A stretch of DNA of 64,000 bases from Sinotaia quadrata. Taxonomy: Eukaryota > Mollusca > Gastropoda > Architaenioglossa > Viviparidae. A program made the translations under genes and the position numbers. Under the pieces are notes generated by a model. The model saw only the letters and a program-made list of their open reading frames with translations, ran no database searches and was not told the DNA's origin. The DNA is taken from positions 116,951,973 to 117,015,972 of the forward strand of contig CM054180.1 of assembly GCA_028829895.1 (NCBI GenBank). Direction: 5' to 3'. Of the stretch, positions 50,810-61,746 are shown piece by piece (positions within the stretch are counted from its first letter, which is position 1; each line of letters opens with the position of its first letter).

Positions 50810-51510
50810 CAGTAGAACGCCCGATAACGCGAATTCAGATATAACGCGCATGCCATAGCGCGAATTCAGATATAACGCGCACGCCCGATAACGCGAATTA
50901 AGATATAACGCGCATGCCATAACGCGAATTCAGATATAACGCGCATGCCATAACGCGAATTCAGATATAACGCGCAAGCCATAATGCGAATTCAGATATA
51001 ACGCGATCTTGGCATGGCTCCCGAAAATTCGCACATGAATAAAAGTTTTTAATACTCTGTTCATGCTGTATATTAGATGTTGAATTCAGACACAATGATG
51101 TGACAAAATTATTGAATATTTGTAATCTGTGTGCGATTTTTCAATGGAATAATTACATGCTTTATAGATGAACTGCATGGCTTGACGGCACTATACGGTG
51201 TTGATACACTACTCATGATATGACGTCATTCGGGGTATTATCGGCCACTGTGCATTATCGTACAAACAAATAAAAATTAGTAAAACTATTTAACGCAAAG
51301 TAATAACCTATAAGTATATTATTATTCGTCCATTATTTTTAAGATATCTTAATAATGCATTTCATTTAACATTCGTCACACCCGACTTTTTACATTAGAC
51401 ATGAATACACGTTTAAGTTATCGGGAAAAAAGTTAAACATTGTAAAACCACGCATTAATGCGATCCGATTTTATAGACCCCAATTATCGCGTTATAGTGA
51501 AGTTCCACTG
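50810..51510. mobile_element. pogo/Tigger-like non-autonomous element, TA target duplication
   Basis: The left end CAGTAGAACGCCCGATAACG and the right end (reverse complement) CAGTGGAACTTCACTATAAC are imperfect inverted repeats flanked by TA (50808-50809 and 51511-51512). The CAGTRGAAC start and TA duplication are typical of the pogo/Tigger branch of Tc1/mariner. No transposase frame is present in the 701 bp. A tandem array occupies the left subterminal region. Confidence 0.75.
50824..51004. repeat. 31-bp tandem expansion within the element's left end
   Basis: About six copies of ATAACGCGAATTCAGATATA plus ACGCGCATGCC. The word ATAACGCG also occurs in the right terminal repeat, so the array was seeded from the terminal sequence of the transposon. 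Confidence 0.9.
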
Positions 51511-52222
51511 TATTAGACTGTAAGGTCTGTTCAGGTGTGAGAATCATTTTTTTTTGTCTGGTGCCATGACAGAGATACCAACCAACATGGCCGAGGAAAG
51601 GGGAGGGGCTATTGTGTGTGGGAAGTGTGAGGAGACATGTATCCTGTTTCACTGTGACTATCAGATTCCAGTTCATTCGCACTTTTCTTCTTGTGACGGT
51701 TTGCTTAAAGCACCATAGGTTACTTTCATTTTACACAGATAGAGAGCCAGGGGTTACTGCCTCTTCAGTGCCAATTACCCTGAAGTAATTTTGAAGTACT
51801 TAAAGTTGAACCGCCTGAAGCTGAAAACATATTAAGAACGGGTGCCGGAAGTCTTTTAAACTATTGTTAAACTGTTGTTAAACTGTTCTTTTTTAATGTT
51901 AAACCGGTGGTCCTTGTTTAACTAGTCGTTAAGGGGTAGGTCTGGGCTGACGGTCAGAGATCTATAAATACTTTACTACTGCCATTTCTTCATGTAATGA
52001 GGCTCTAAGATTTACGCCCATTTCAATGGTTTCCTGTTCTGCTGTTTTAGGATCAGCTTTCAGGTATTATATATATTTTACATTTCGTAACTTAAAATAA
52101 ATGGAATAGATTTGAGGAGTTTATTTTTAATTTTAGCATTTGTGCTTTACATGTATTTTAAAAATATTTTTAAAGATTTTCTTGTAAAACAAATATTATT
52201 TAACTTTCAATTATAATTTGAT
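51511..52222. other. Spacer, nothing recognised
   Basis: Contains a short AAACTGTTGTTAAACTGTT duplicate near 51865. No supported exon. Confidence 0.4.
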
Positions 52223-52572
52223 ATTGCAGTATTTGGTTGTGCGGTATTGCTGCTCTGCACAAATGATGCAGTGGGCCTACCGTCATTTGGTTGTAGAGTA
52301 TTGTTGTTTTGCATTCTCAACAAATGATGCAGTGAGCCAACCGTCATTTGGTTGTAGAGTATTGTTGTTTGCATTCTCAACAAATGATGCAGTGGGCCTA
52401 CCGTCATTTGGTTGTAGAGTATTGTTGTTTTGCATTCTCAACAAATGATGCAGTGGGCCTACCGTCATTTGGTTGTAGAGTATTGTTGTTTTGCATTCTC
52501 AACAAATGATGCCGTGAACCCATCATCGTTTGGTTGTATGACACTGTTGCTTTGAATTCTGAACAGATGTTG
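52223..52572. repeat. 61-bp minisatellite, about 5.5 copies
   Basis: Units contain CATTTGGTTGTAGAGTATTG, TTTTGCATTCTCAACAAATG and CAGTGGGCCTACCGT. The outer copies are diverged and the middle ones almost identical. Confidence 0.95.
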
Positions 52573-52634
52573 CCGTACGCCTACTATCGTTAGGCTGCAC
52601 TCACCCGCGCACCAGGAAGCAACAAGAAGGAAAT

Positions 52635-52646
52635 ACACACACACAG

Positions 52647-52721
<75 letters not shown>
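52635..52721. repeat. (AC)n-(AT)n compound microsatellite
   Basis: About 20 AC units with one GTC interruption, then about 20 AT units. Confidence 0.97.
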
Positions 52722-52728
<7 letters not shown>

Positions 52729-52864
52729 GCTCAACTGTAATAAGGGCTTTTAGTGTCGTAAATGGAACGTTCTTGGTGACTCTCGAGGACTTAAAACTGA
52801 AGACATGTTATCTGTGAGCCTGTGTTTCACTCACATTTCACACAATTATCACCAGAAACATCAT

Positions 52865-53030
52865 TCATTTGAAAGCTCGGCATGCCAGCACTGGATTGCT
52901 TTCAGCAAGTTTTATTTCCATTTTGACATCGCCCTCTACATCGATCTCTTTAGCATAAGCAGGCGCCCACCTTACGACGAGCGGCAAACGTTGCTGTTCC
53001 ATTTCAGGGCCAAGTGACGCGTCGTCAAGT
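52865..53030 (-). CDS. Candidate terminal exon, unknown protein
   Basis: On the minus strand a good acceptor (CTTGTTAATTTCAG) precedes 53030. The frame then runs 55 codons to TGA at 52867-52865. The translation has balanced, coding-like composition (LDDASLGPEMEQQRL...WAPAYAKEIDVEGDVKMEIK), unlike the low-complexity frames elsewhere. I do not recognise the family and found no upstream exon. It could be a terminal exon or a transposon-derived fragment. Confidence 0.33.
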
Positions 53031-53325
53031 CTGAAATTAACAAGACTCGTTACAACTCTCAAACACGAATAATCTCGCGAGAAGTAGGTGAACTTTCAAG
53101 GACTATTAACAAGCTGTTCAGTGGACTAGAAATAACGTTTTACGTACTATTGTATCCACTTTACGTCAGACGAACTATTTTTTATGTGGTACTGTGAAGA
53201 ATTTCTTACTTTGTCTCCCCTCCTCGCTCCGATCTTCGGTGAGCAAAGTGCCATTGTTATAGATGTATGATATACTGTCTTCTTCTATCAGTGCTTGATC
53301 TTTAAGGAACTCGTTTTTTCTCCAG

Positions 53326-53456
53326 TGTCTTCCTTGAAGGTTCGTAGCCAACAGAGGTCAATTGTCAAAGTGTTGCATGCTACTTTCTCTCAGAATGCCA
53401 AACCTGAGAATGGGACACCACCCAAGACAAGCACAAAGGTAAAGAAGGACTACTGA
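53326..53456 (+). CDS. Candidate terminal exon, unknown protein
   Basis: After acceptor TCGTTTTTTCTCCAG the frame is open for 42 codons to TGA (SSLKVRSQQRSIVKVLHATF... KTSTKVKKDY). Within it, CTTTCTCTCAG|AATGCC and ACAAAG|GTAAAG would delimit a 67-bp internal exon. The string resembles the N-terminal helical segment of some transposon-derived regulators (S..R..V..V...F......G.PP...T..V). This is a weak resemblance from memory. No connecting exon was found. Confidence 0.3.
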
Positions 53457-53550
53457 TTGAACTTTTCAGAAAGTGTTTCTCAATCACTGTAAGCAGACTT
53501 TGTTTATTTTAGGAGGGGTGTTTCGTCACTGCTGTAATATAGTTGCTATC

Positions 53551-53725
53551 CTTGCTGTAACACAACTGACGTAATTGTTGTGCCTTATACGGCCTTGCTG
53601 TAACACAACTGACGTAATTGTTGTGCCTTATACGGCCTTGCTGTAACACAACTGACGTAATTGTTGTGCCTTATACGGCCTTGCTATAACACAACTGACG
53701 TAATTGTTGTGCCTTACACGGCTTT
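53551..53725. repeat. 43-bp minisatellite, 4 copies
   Basis: Copies are exactly 43 bp apart (TGACGT at 53567, 53610, 53653 and 53696). Each has ACAACTGACGTAATTGTTGT, a partial dyad around a CRE-like TGACGTAA. A single further ACAACTGACGTA occurs near 54190. Confidence 0.93.
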
Positions 53726-55222
53726 GCTGTTATCTTTGTAACGATTTTTTTTAAAATAAGACTTTCATTTGCAGTTTTATACGAAAGAATCAAATGGAAA
53801 ATAATGTAAGCTGATAATGACGACGATGGCGATGTTGCTGCTGCTGCTGTTGTTGATGATTATGACGAATAGATTTCTGAAGAGCTGCCCCGTACGGATG
53901 TAAGACCTATGATGATCTCATAGATCACAAGTATGGGAACACGTGTATACGACTATCGACTTCTTTCTCAGGGCTCAGGCAGCGCTTAGTTTAGAATTCA
54001 TATTGTTCGCTACTGGCGGCCGCTAAAGGGCCCATTAATCACGGGGACCAACTGCGACAGCTACAACGGATTTTCAATAAAAAGTGTAGTGGTTTACTTG
54101 GCGGTACTGGATTTGAGCAATGTTTGGGTTAAATTGTTTAGTTCTATGTTTAAACTATCTTTTAATACTGATTTATTTATTTTTGTCACACAACTGACGT
54201 ACGATTTCTGAATTCACATTTCTTGACAAATATTCGAACCAATTAATGTCGCAGGACGACCAGATCGTTTCCGCTTTTAACACCGAATCTTACAGCATCG
54301 GTTAATATCGCTATAAGCTGTGTCATCTTCAAATGGCGCCTGAGTATATGGTACAAGACAGCTGGTGGGTAGAAGCTGTTATAGCTATAAAGAAACATTT
54401 ACGATGATGGGCTGTTTTGGGAGTGCTAGGGCGGTAGGTGATGTTGAAAAGATTCTCGAGTCTTGTATTTGGCAGTGAAGCACTCTTGATCAATGTACAC
54501 AGAAAAAGTTCTGCGCACGCTGGAAAAATATTAGAGGGAACGTTGTTCTTGATATGTTTGTCATACCTGTTGAATATGTTATCCACAGTTCTTCTAACTC
54601 ATAAATCATAATCGTTGATCAGGAAGCCACTGCTAGTGGTGGTGTCTTGGTAGCAAGCAACAGTCTCTTGCTTGCTACCTTGATACTGCCACTTACAGTG
54701 GGCACGTAGCTTTGGAAGCATTGGCTGCTGCCTTTTAGTAAAAGTGCCCATGAAATTCACTTGAGAATGTATTGCGGACTTTGCACTTTCTCTCCTCATG
54801 CCGTACCTCCCTTTTCTAAAACTAAATGAAACAAAAACATTTTGGCAAAATATTAAAGTCTTCGTCCAATAAATTGTGCAAGTATAGAATCAGTTTTATT
54901 ACGCACAGCGATCTGGACTGTTTCTGTCAGTGTTAATTGTTTGCTAATTCAAAGAAGTGACACTGCTCCATTCTGAAACTGGGTGAAGTGAGAATATTTT
55001 ATTGCAGGTAATTTAGATTTTACAGTAACGTATCATTTTACATTGATTGATACAGTTAGACAGACTGATATTATTCAGTTCAGTCGAATTAATTAAATGA
55101 TTGCTTGATTTAATCCTTGGTTATCGCTAGCTTTCAGCTTTCGTTGAACTTGTGATTGGCACTTAATTAAATAGCAGATAACATCCACGCTGCCATTGTT
55201 TACGAACCACGAGGATTGCAGA
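53726..55222. other. Spacer, no gene supported
   Basis: Includes a (TGC/GAT) triplet-rich patch at 53815-53865. Two adjacent minus-strand frames (54799-54599 and 54586-54329) are of mixed composition but show no domain I recognise and no clear splice link. Confidence 0.35.
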
Positions 55223-55572
55223 GCAGCACATGTTATTCCCGTAAAATGACCGATCTGCACATGTTATTCCCGTAAAATGACCGATCTGCACATGTTATTC
55301 CCGTAAAATGACCGATCTGCACCTGTTATTCCCGTAAAATGACCGATCTGCACATGTTATTCCCGTAAAATGACCGATCTGCACGTTATTCCCGTAAAAT
55401 GACCGATCTGCACATATTATTTCCGTAAAATGACTAAACTGCACATATCATTACCGTAAAATGAGTGAACCACACATATTATTACCATTAAATGAGTGAA
55501 CTACACATGTCGTTACCGTAAAATAAGTGAACTACACAGATCATTACCGTAAAATGACTGATCTGCGATAGG
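55223..55572. repeat. 31-bp minisatellite, about 11 copies
   Basis: The first six units are almost identical (CACATGTTATTCCCGTAAAA plus TGACCGATCTG). Later units decay (ATCATTACCGTAAAATGAGTGAAC). Confidence 0.95.
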
Positions 55573-55980
55573 TGTAAGGCAAACTGACATTCGATTTAAC
55601 CAGTTTTGTATTTCACAGCAATTTATGCATTTCCTAAGGCAAGGTTGATATGCTTTTAGTTTTTATTTAAAATTCGTGGATTTTTTTCATGCGTAAGCTT
55701 ATAATTTTTATAACAATTGGGAATGAAAAAAAATAAAAGTTGGAAAAAGCACTTTGTCCTCGATTATGTTTTCTATTTAAGTTGGTGGGGTATTTATTTA
55801 TTTATTCATTTTCAGATTTTAAGGCCATTATTTGTTCTTGTATATTTTTATAGAGAAAAAGTCATGATCAATATTTTTATTTTTGTAAATAGTTTTTCAA
55901 ATATAATATGGGTTCATAAAATCGTAAAACATTCCCAAATGTTCACACAGCGAATAAAATAAATAGCAAACATTTCTGGT
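55573..55980. other. AT-rich spacer
   Basis: An 81-codon frame at 55717-55962 has Phe/Tyr/Ile-rich composition like its AT-rich surroundings and no recognisable domain. Confidence 0.4.
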
Positions 55981-56460
55981 TCATGTAATACTTATATTTA
56001 TATGTAAATTTATGTTTATATATATGCTTATAAATGTACTAATGCCCTGTATTTGTATGTTTGCTTATATTTATGTTTATATATAAGCTTATGTATGTAC
56101 TTATGTTTATATTTGTATGCATGTTTATATTTATGTTTATATTTATATTTCAGGAAGAATAAAATATACTGTTGAAAAAATCTTCACCACTAAGTGTACC
56201 GTCATATTTATGCTTATACTTATGTCTATATTTGTATGCATGTTTATATTTATGTTTATATTTATGTTTATATTTATATTTCAGGAAGAATAAAATATAC
56301 TGTTGAAAAAATCTTCACCACTAAGTGTACCGTCATATTTATGCTTATACTTATGTCTATATTTGTATGCATGTTTATATTTATGTTTATATTTATGTTT
56401 ATATTTTCAGGAAGAATAAAATATACTGATGAGAAGATCTTCACCATTTAAGTGTACCGT
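55981..56460. repeat. TTTATAT-rich array with about 125-130-bp higher-order unit, 3 copies
   Basis: TTTATATTTATG-type short repeats are embedded in a longer unit containing TTTCAGGAAGAATAAAATAT and ATCTTCACCA.T..AGTGTACC, repeated at about 56150, 56280 and 56405. Each long unit has an acceptor-like ATATTTCAG|GAAG. Confidence 0.88.
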
Positions 56461-56519
56461 CTTACGACTTTTGAAGCAAGTACGGTAACAGTCGTTACTT
56501 TCTGCACCACAGAGGAATC

Positions 56520-56910
56520 CTTAAAATCAATATTTGACCTCATTTCTCAACATACCACAGCATGGTCTCTGAACTGTGATAACTATCTTCCTTTATCAAA
56601 ATACTGTAGAATGGTATATAATATATGATAATTCTCTTCGTTTCTCAATACTGCAAGGCGTGCTCTCTGATATATGATACTGTCTTGAATTCTCAGTATT
56701 GTGTAACGTTGTCTCTGATATATGCTACCTAACTTAGTTTCTTAGCTGGCTTCACTTCTCAGAATACCGTGACACTGTCTCTGAAACATAGTTCTTGTCT
56801 CCCCTTCTTAAATGACCGTGACATGACCTCTGATATATAATATTTGACTTCACTTCTCAGAGTACCGTGACATTGCCTCTGAAATATCAGAGCTGAACTT
56901 TACTTTGCAA
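56520..56910. repeat. Degenerate 55-60-bp tandem array just upstream of the glycosyltransferase start
   Basis: The recurring core is CTCTGA.ATAT followed by CTTCACTTCTCAGA.TACCGTGACA. It ends within about 20-50 bp of the proposed start codon, so it may lie in the 5' UTR, the upstream intron or the promoter. Confidence 0.75.
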
Positions 56911-56928
56911 CGTACTGCAAAGTTGAAA

Positions 56929-56940
56929 ATGTGCAAATAA
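56929..56940 (+). promoter_or_regulatory. Three-codon upstream ORF
   Basis: ATGTGCAAATAA lies 15 bp upstream of the proposed start at 56955 and in a different frame. If transcribed as 5' UTR it could reduce initiation at the main start. Confidence 0.35.
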
Positions 56941-56954
56941 TTGTCAAAATTGAC

Positions 56955-57862
56955 ATGAAATGTTACTATAAGATGACGCGGGAAATGAGGCGGGAAATGA
57001 GGCAGCAACGAATCTTAAAGTACACGCTTCTCGTCTTCATGTCGTACGCGACACTTTTCGTCCTTAAAGACATTATACTCCCGGAGGAAGAGGTGTACGC
57101 CTTAGAACCAGGCTTTCCTCTCATTCACCACTCCTTCTCAAACTCCTCCGTTTTCTTATCCAAGGTCCGACAACTCTCTAAACTGAACGCGGTAGCATCT
57201 CCTCTCTCACCCTGGACAGCAACGTCCTGCCAGAAATGGCGGAACTCTGGTCAGCGTCGAAGCGCAACACCAGCTCATGACGCTGTGTGGTGTCCTCATC
57301 GCCCGAGATGCGATCGCCTGTTGCAGGGCGACGCGACCGAGCAGAAGGCGGCCAAAGAGTTCATGCACAACTTCAACTACCGCTTCAAAAGCGACGATGA
57401 CTACGTCCGGGACACGCGAAACTGCAGCCGCTTCATCCAGGAGCGAGGCTATTGGCTCCAGGCCTCGACTGAAGAGAAAGAGTTCCCCATCGCCTTCAGC
57501 ATCGTCCTGTTCCGCGACACGGAGCAGGTGGAGAGGCTCCTGCGCGCCATCTACAGGCCGCACAACATCTACTGCTTGCACGTGGACAAGAAGGCGCCGG
57601 TTTCCATGGTGAGGGCGATTCGGGGAGTAGCTTCGTGTCTGGAAAACGTCTTTGTGACCCGACGATCTCTGGACGTGGAATGGGGGACGTTCAGTGTACT
57701 TGAGGTAGAGCTAGTTTGCATGAAGGACCTGTGGGAGGACAAGCGGTGGCGCTACTTCATCAACCTGACGGGTCAAGAGTTCCCTCTCAAGACGAATTTG
57801 GAACTGGTGAAAATCCTCCAGTCCCTGCAAGGGGCTAACATGGTGGACTGCACAACAAGCAA
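56955..57862 (+). CDS. GCNT: GCNT-like gene, exon with membrane anchor and N-terminal half of catalytic domain
   Basis: Ends ACAAGCAA|GTAAGG (phase 2). It is much richer in G+C than the flanking introns, particularly 57200-57700, which keeps other frames open (for example 57207-57581 minus). Those are shadows. Encodes residues 1-302. Confidence 0.9.
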
Positions 57863-60117
57863 GTAAGGCTAATTGATGTCTTTCAACTTGGGGTATAGTT
57901 AGGCATGTGTGTGTGCTATTTGTTATTTTGCTATTGTGGGCGTCAATGTTATTGTCTCGTGGGTTGTGTGTGTTATTTTATTGTTATTGGTATCGATAAT
58001 GTTCTTGCTTTTCTCATTTTTATCCATTGTTATTATTGTTGTTAATAGTGCTGTAATTGTAATTTTTATTGATATTGTGACACCTACACCACTCTAGTTA
58101 TTGGTTATGATCATTATTATTGTTATTTAATCATAACAGAGAAGATGACCTCTTCAATTCGACTTTGCAGACTAAATTTGTAAAATGTTTCAACCGTGAA
58201 CAAAAATGTCTTTCTATCGATGTCCATATCCATCCACGTTCTAGCCGTTTTAAATTTCTCTTTTCTTTCTCCGCTTCACTACCCGTACCTTTCCAGACTC
58301 CAAACTTCAACACATCGAGAGCTTTCCGGACCTTACGTAAAATATATGTCTAGATCGGTGACATTTGTAAATCCTGAAGATTTTGGTGGTCATCTACCGG
58401 TTTTGTGAATTTGTTACTGCGAAAGTATATTTGTTTCGAGCCGCTCGTTAGAAGTTAGTCATTTTTAGAATCTCAGATCATGGATACTTTGAAATTAAGA
58501 TTGGATCACCAATAAGATATGTTAAGAATATGTATCTGTTAAAGATATGTTAAGGGTTAGAATTTCCGCATTGATTTTCTTTTTTCTGATCTGACTGGTT
58601 TGCTTAGGCAAGCATATTTGCGGCAGACGCCATTGACACTTGATAGCGTATCAGTACTCGACGCTTTTTAACCTCCTTTCTTTTATAACCAAGACAGAAC
58701 TCTGGTGTAGGGTTATCAAAGGTACGGTATTTATCAGCACATTATAATCGTATTTGGAGGATTTCTCAGCCGTAAAGCAGATAACCTCTGTGTCTTGAGG
58801 TCTGTCTCCAATGGCATTCGATAGAAACTGAAGGGTATATCACGTTGACTATCATAACGTTTTGACTGGAAACTGTTCAAAACGAGATTGATTTAATGTC
58901 TTTTAAAACTTTCAACAGTTGTTTGTACGCCCAGGCACTGCACTGCGCGTTCCAGTGCTTCTGTTTATGGTCTAAAGCTGGAGAAAAAAATATTAAATGC
59001 GAGTAATTCATTGTAAGATTATAGCTTGAGAAAACAATATTAAATGCGAGTAATTCATTGTAAGATTATAGCTTGAGAAAAAAATATTAAATGCGAGTAA
59101 TTCATTGTAAGATTATAGCTTGAGAAAACAATATTAAATGCGAGTAATTCATTGTAAGATTATAGCTTGAGAAAACAATATTAAATGCGAGTAATTCATT
59201 GTAAGATTATAGCTTGAGAAAACAATATTAAATGCGAGTGATTCATTGTAAGATTATAGCTTGAGAAAACAATATTAAATGCGAGTGATTCATTGTAAGA
59301 TTATAGCTTGAGAAAACAATATTAAATGCGAGTAATTCATTGTAAGATTATAGCTTGAGAAAACAATATTAAATGCGAGTAATTCATTGTAAGATTATAG
59401 CTTGAGAAAACAATATTAAATGCGAGTAATTCATTGTAAGATTATAGCTTGAGAAAACAATATTAAATGCGAGTGATTCATTGTAAGATTATAGCTTGAG
59501 AAAACAATATTAAATGCGAGTGATTCATTGTAAGATTATAGCTTGAGAAAACAATATTAAATGCGAGTGATTCATTGTAAGATTATAGCTTGAGAAAACA
59601 ATATTAAATGCGAGTAATTCATTGTAAGATTATAGCTTGAGAAAACAATATTAAATGCGAGTAATTCATTGTAAGATTATAGCTTGAGAAAACAATATTA
59701 AATGCGAGTAATTCATTGTAAGATTATAGCTTGAGAAAACAATATTAAATGCGAGTAATTCATTGTAAGATTATAGCTTGAGAAAACAATATTAAATGCG
59801 AGTAATTCATTGTAAGATTATAGCTTGAGAAAACAATGTTAAATGCGAGTGATTCATTGTAAGATTATAGCTTGAGAAATGAAAGCAGGAATTTGACCAT
59901 AAAAGTAAATTTTTATAACAGTTGTAGCAGCGTGCACGGTACCCGACCTACATGTTCTGGAAAGCGGTGGATAGAACCAACGTGCGCTTTTAACTGCTAA
60001 CGATCCCCAATCTCACTGCATTCAGTACAGTATATAATAATGTTTGTAGGTTCCTATATTTTAATTTCTCACTCATGAATATTTTCATACAAAGGCACAT
60101 ACACTCACACACTCATG

Positions 60118-60161
<44 letters not shown>

Positions 60162-61661
60162 CAAAACACACACGTACATACACAGGAATTTTGCGATCAG
60201 TATACGAACTTTTTTTTTTTTAACTTAAAAGATTGTGCTGACTAGATAAATAGCAAGACATAATGGCATATTCGATATCTGAACGTTCCGCCATACAACA
60301 GAGGGTCTACAATTCGACGTGGCCTTTAAAGGAAAGGGAGATAATTGAGGTCAGGTCCTGCAGACAAATAAGACGTCCTTGAAGACGAGCAATACCCCGA
60401 GTGCGAGTTAGCTTGCCGTCCTAGTACAGGAATTAAACATAAATAAAAGACTATTCAAATACACGAATTTACAAATAAACTGCAATATTAGTTTTTTTTT
60501 TGCAAGCTAACATGATAAGTATGTATGTGCGTGCATGTGTGTGTTTGTTACGTATATTATTAACATAGTGTTTATCAACATGTTGCTACTGCAGTAAGTA
60601 CATTAGGGAAGTATACGCATAGAGTTACACGTATTATAGATGTATGTGTTTATAGGATTATTGTTAATGCATGTGGCTAGGTGTGCTATTATTACCATTT
60701 ACACAACATTATGTGACAACATTATGGATCATGTTGTGTTAGTGTATAAACTACTTGTATTAGAAACTTAAAATACTCTCCAGCACCATGTGGTTACATT
60801 TATGATAATTATAATTGAATTATAATCATAATCAGTTGGACATTATTGCACTGTATATTGTTATATTCATTATAAATGCATTATAATCAAGTCCAATGGA
60901 CTATCGTGTTACTGCCTGCAGTAAAGTGATTAAAACTAATTAAACAGGAAATTCTTCAATTCACAACAGTTAACGTGTGTTACAGCATAGATGATAGAAA
61001 CTTCAGTGCCGGGCGGTCATGCAGATATATGACGTAGTGATGTTACATGACTAAGAAATATACACAACAAGACTTCAGTTACAGCTACAGGTCATTATAC
61101 TGTAATATATTATTGGAAAGTTATTTTTATGTGAGTTATACACACATTTTCTGGATTTGTTAATGTGTTGGGAGTGAGGTCGCCTTCAAAGCAAGGAGGA
61201 AACCGTTATTATTATTTATTTATCTATTAAAACATCTTTTCTTTGCTCGATCAGGCGTGACAGCAACAGATGGTACAACAGCTTCAAAGCCCCGCACAAC
61301 ATCCAGCCGTTGAAAGGCAACGTACACATGGCAGCCAGTAGAGGTTTTGTGGACTTCATACTACATGACCGCGTGGCCCGGGACTTCTTGGACTGGGTTC
61401 GATTCACTGATGTCCCAGACGAAACCTTCTTTGCCACGCTGAATCACAATCCTCACCTTGCAGTCCCCGGCTCCTACCTTGGTAAGAAAGTACCCGCTGA
61501 TAAGTTGAGAAACTAAGCGACATGCTACTATTATGCAAGAAACGGTTATGCCAACAAGACTGACTGTCAACACAGTAATGAAAGAAAGAGGGAAGTAATT
61601 AAAAAATGAAGCCAATAGGAAAGACCAACAGAACTGTTTCTTCCTTTAGGCCTCAGTTACA

Positions 61662-61746
<85 letters not shown>

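Noticed and set aside
56931..56954. Earlier start of the glycosyltransferase at 56931
   Set aside because: The codon there is GTG and not ATG. The first in-frame ATG is 56955.
57207..57612. 124-codon minus frame and 111-codon alternative plus frame inside the GCNT exon
   Set aside because: Shadows of the GC-rich coding exon. The true frame has clear family motifs.
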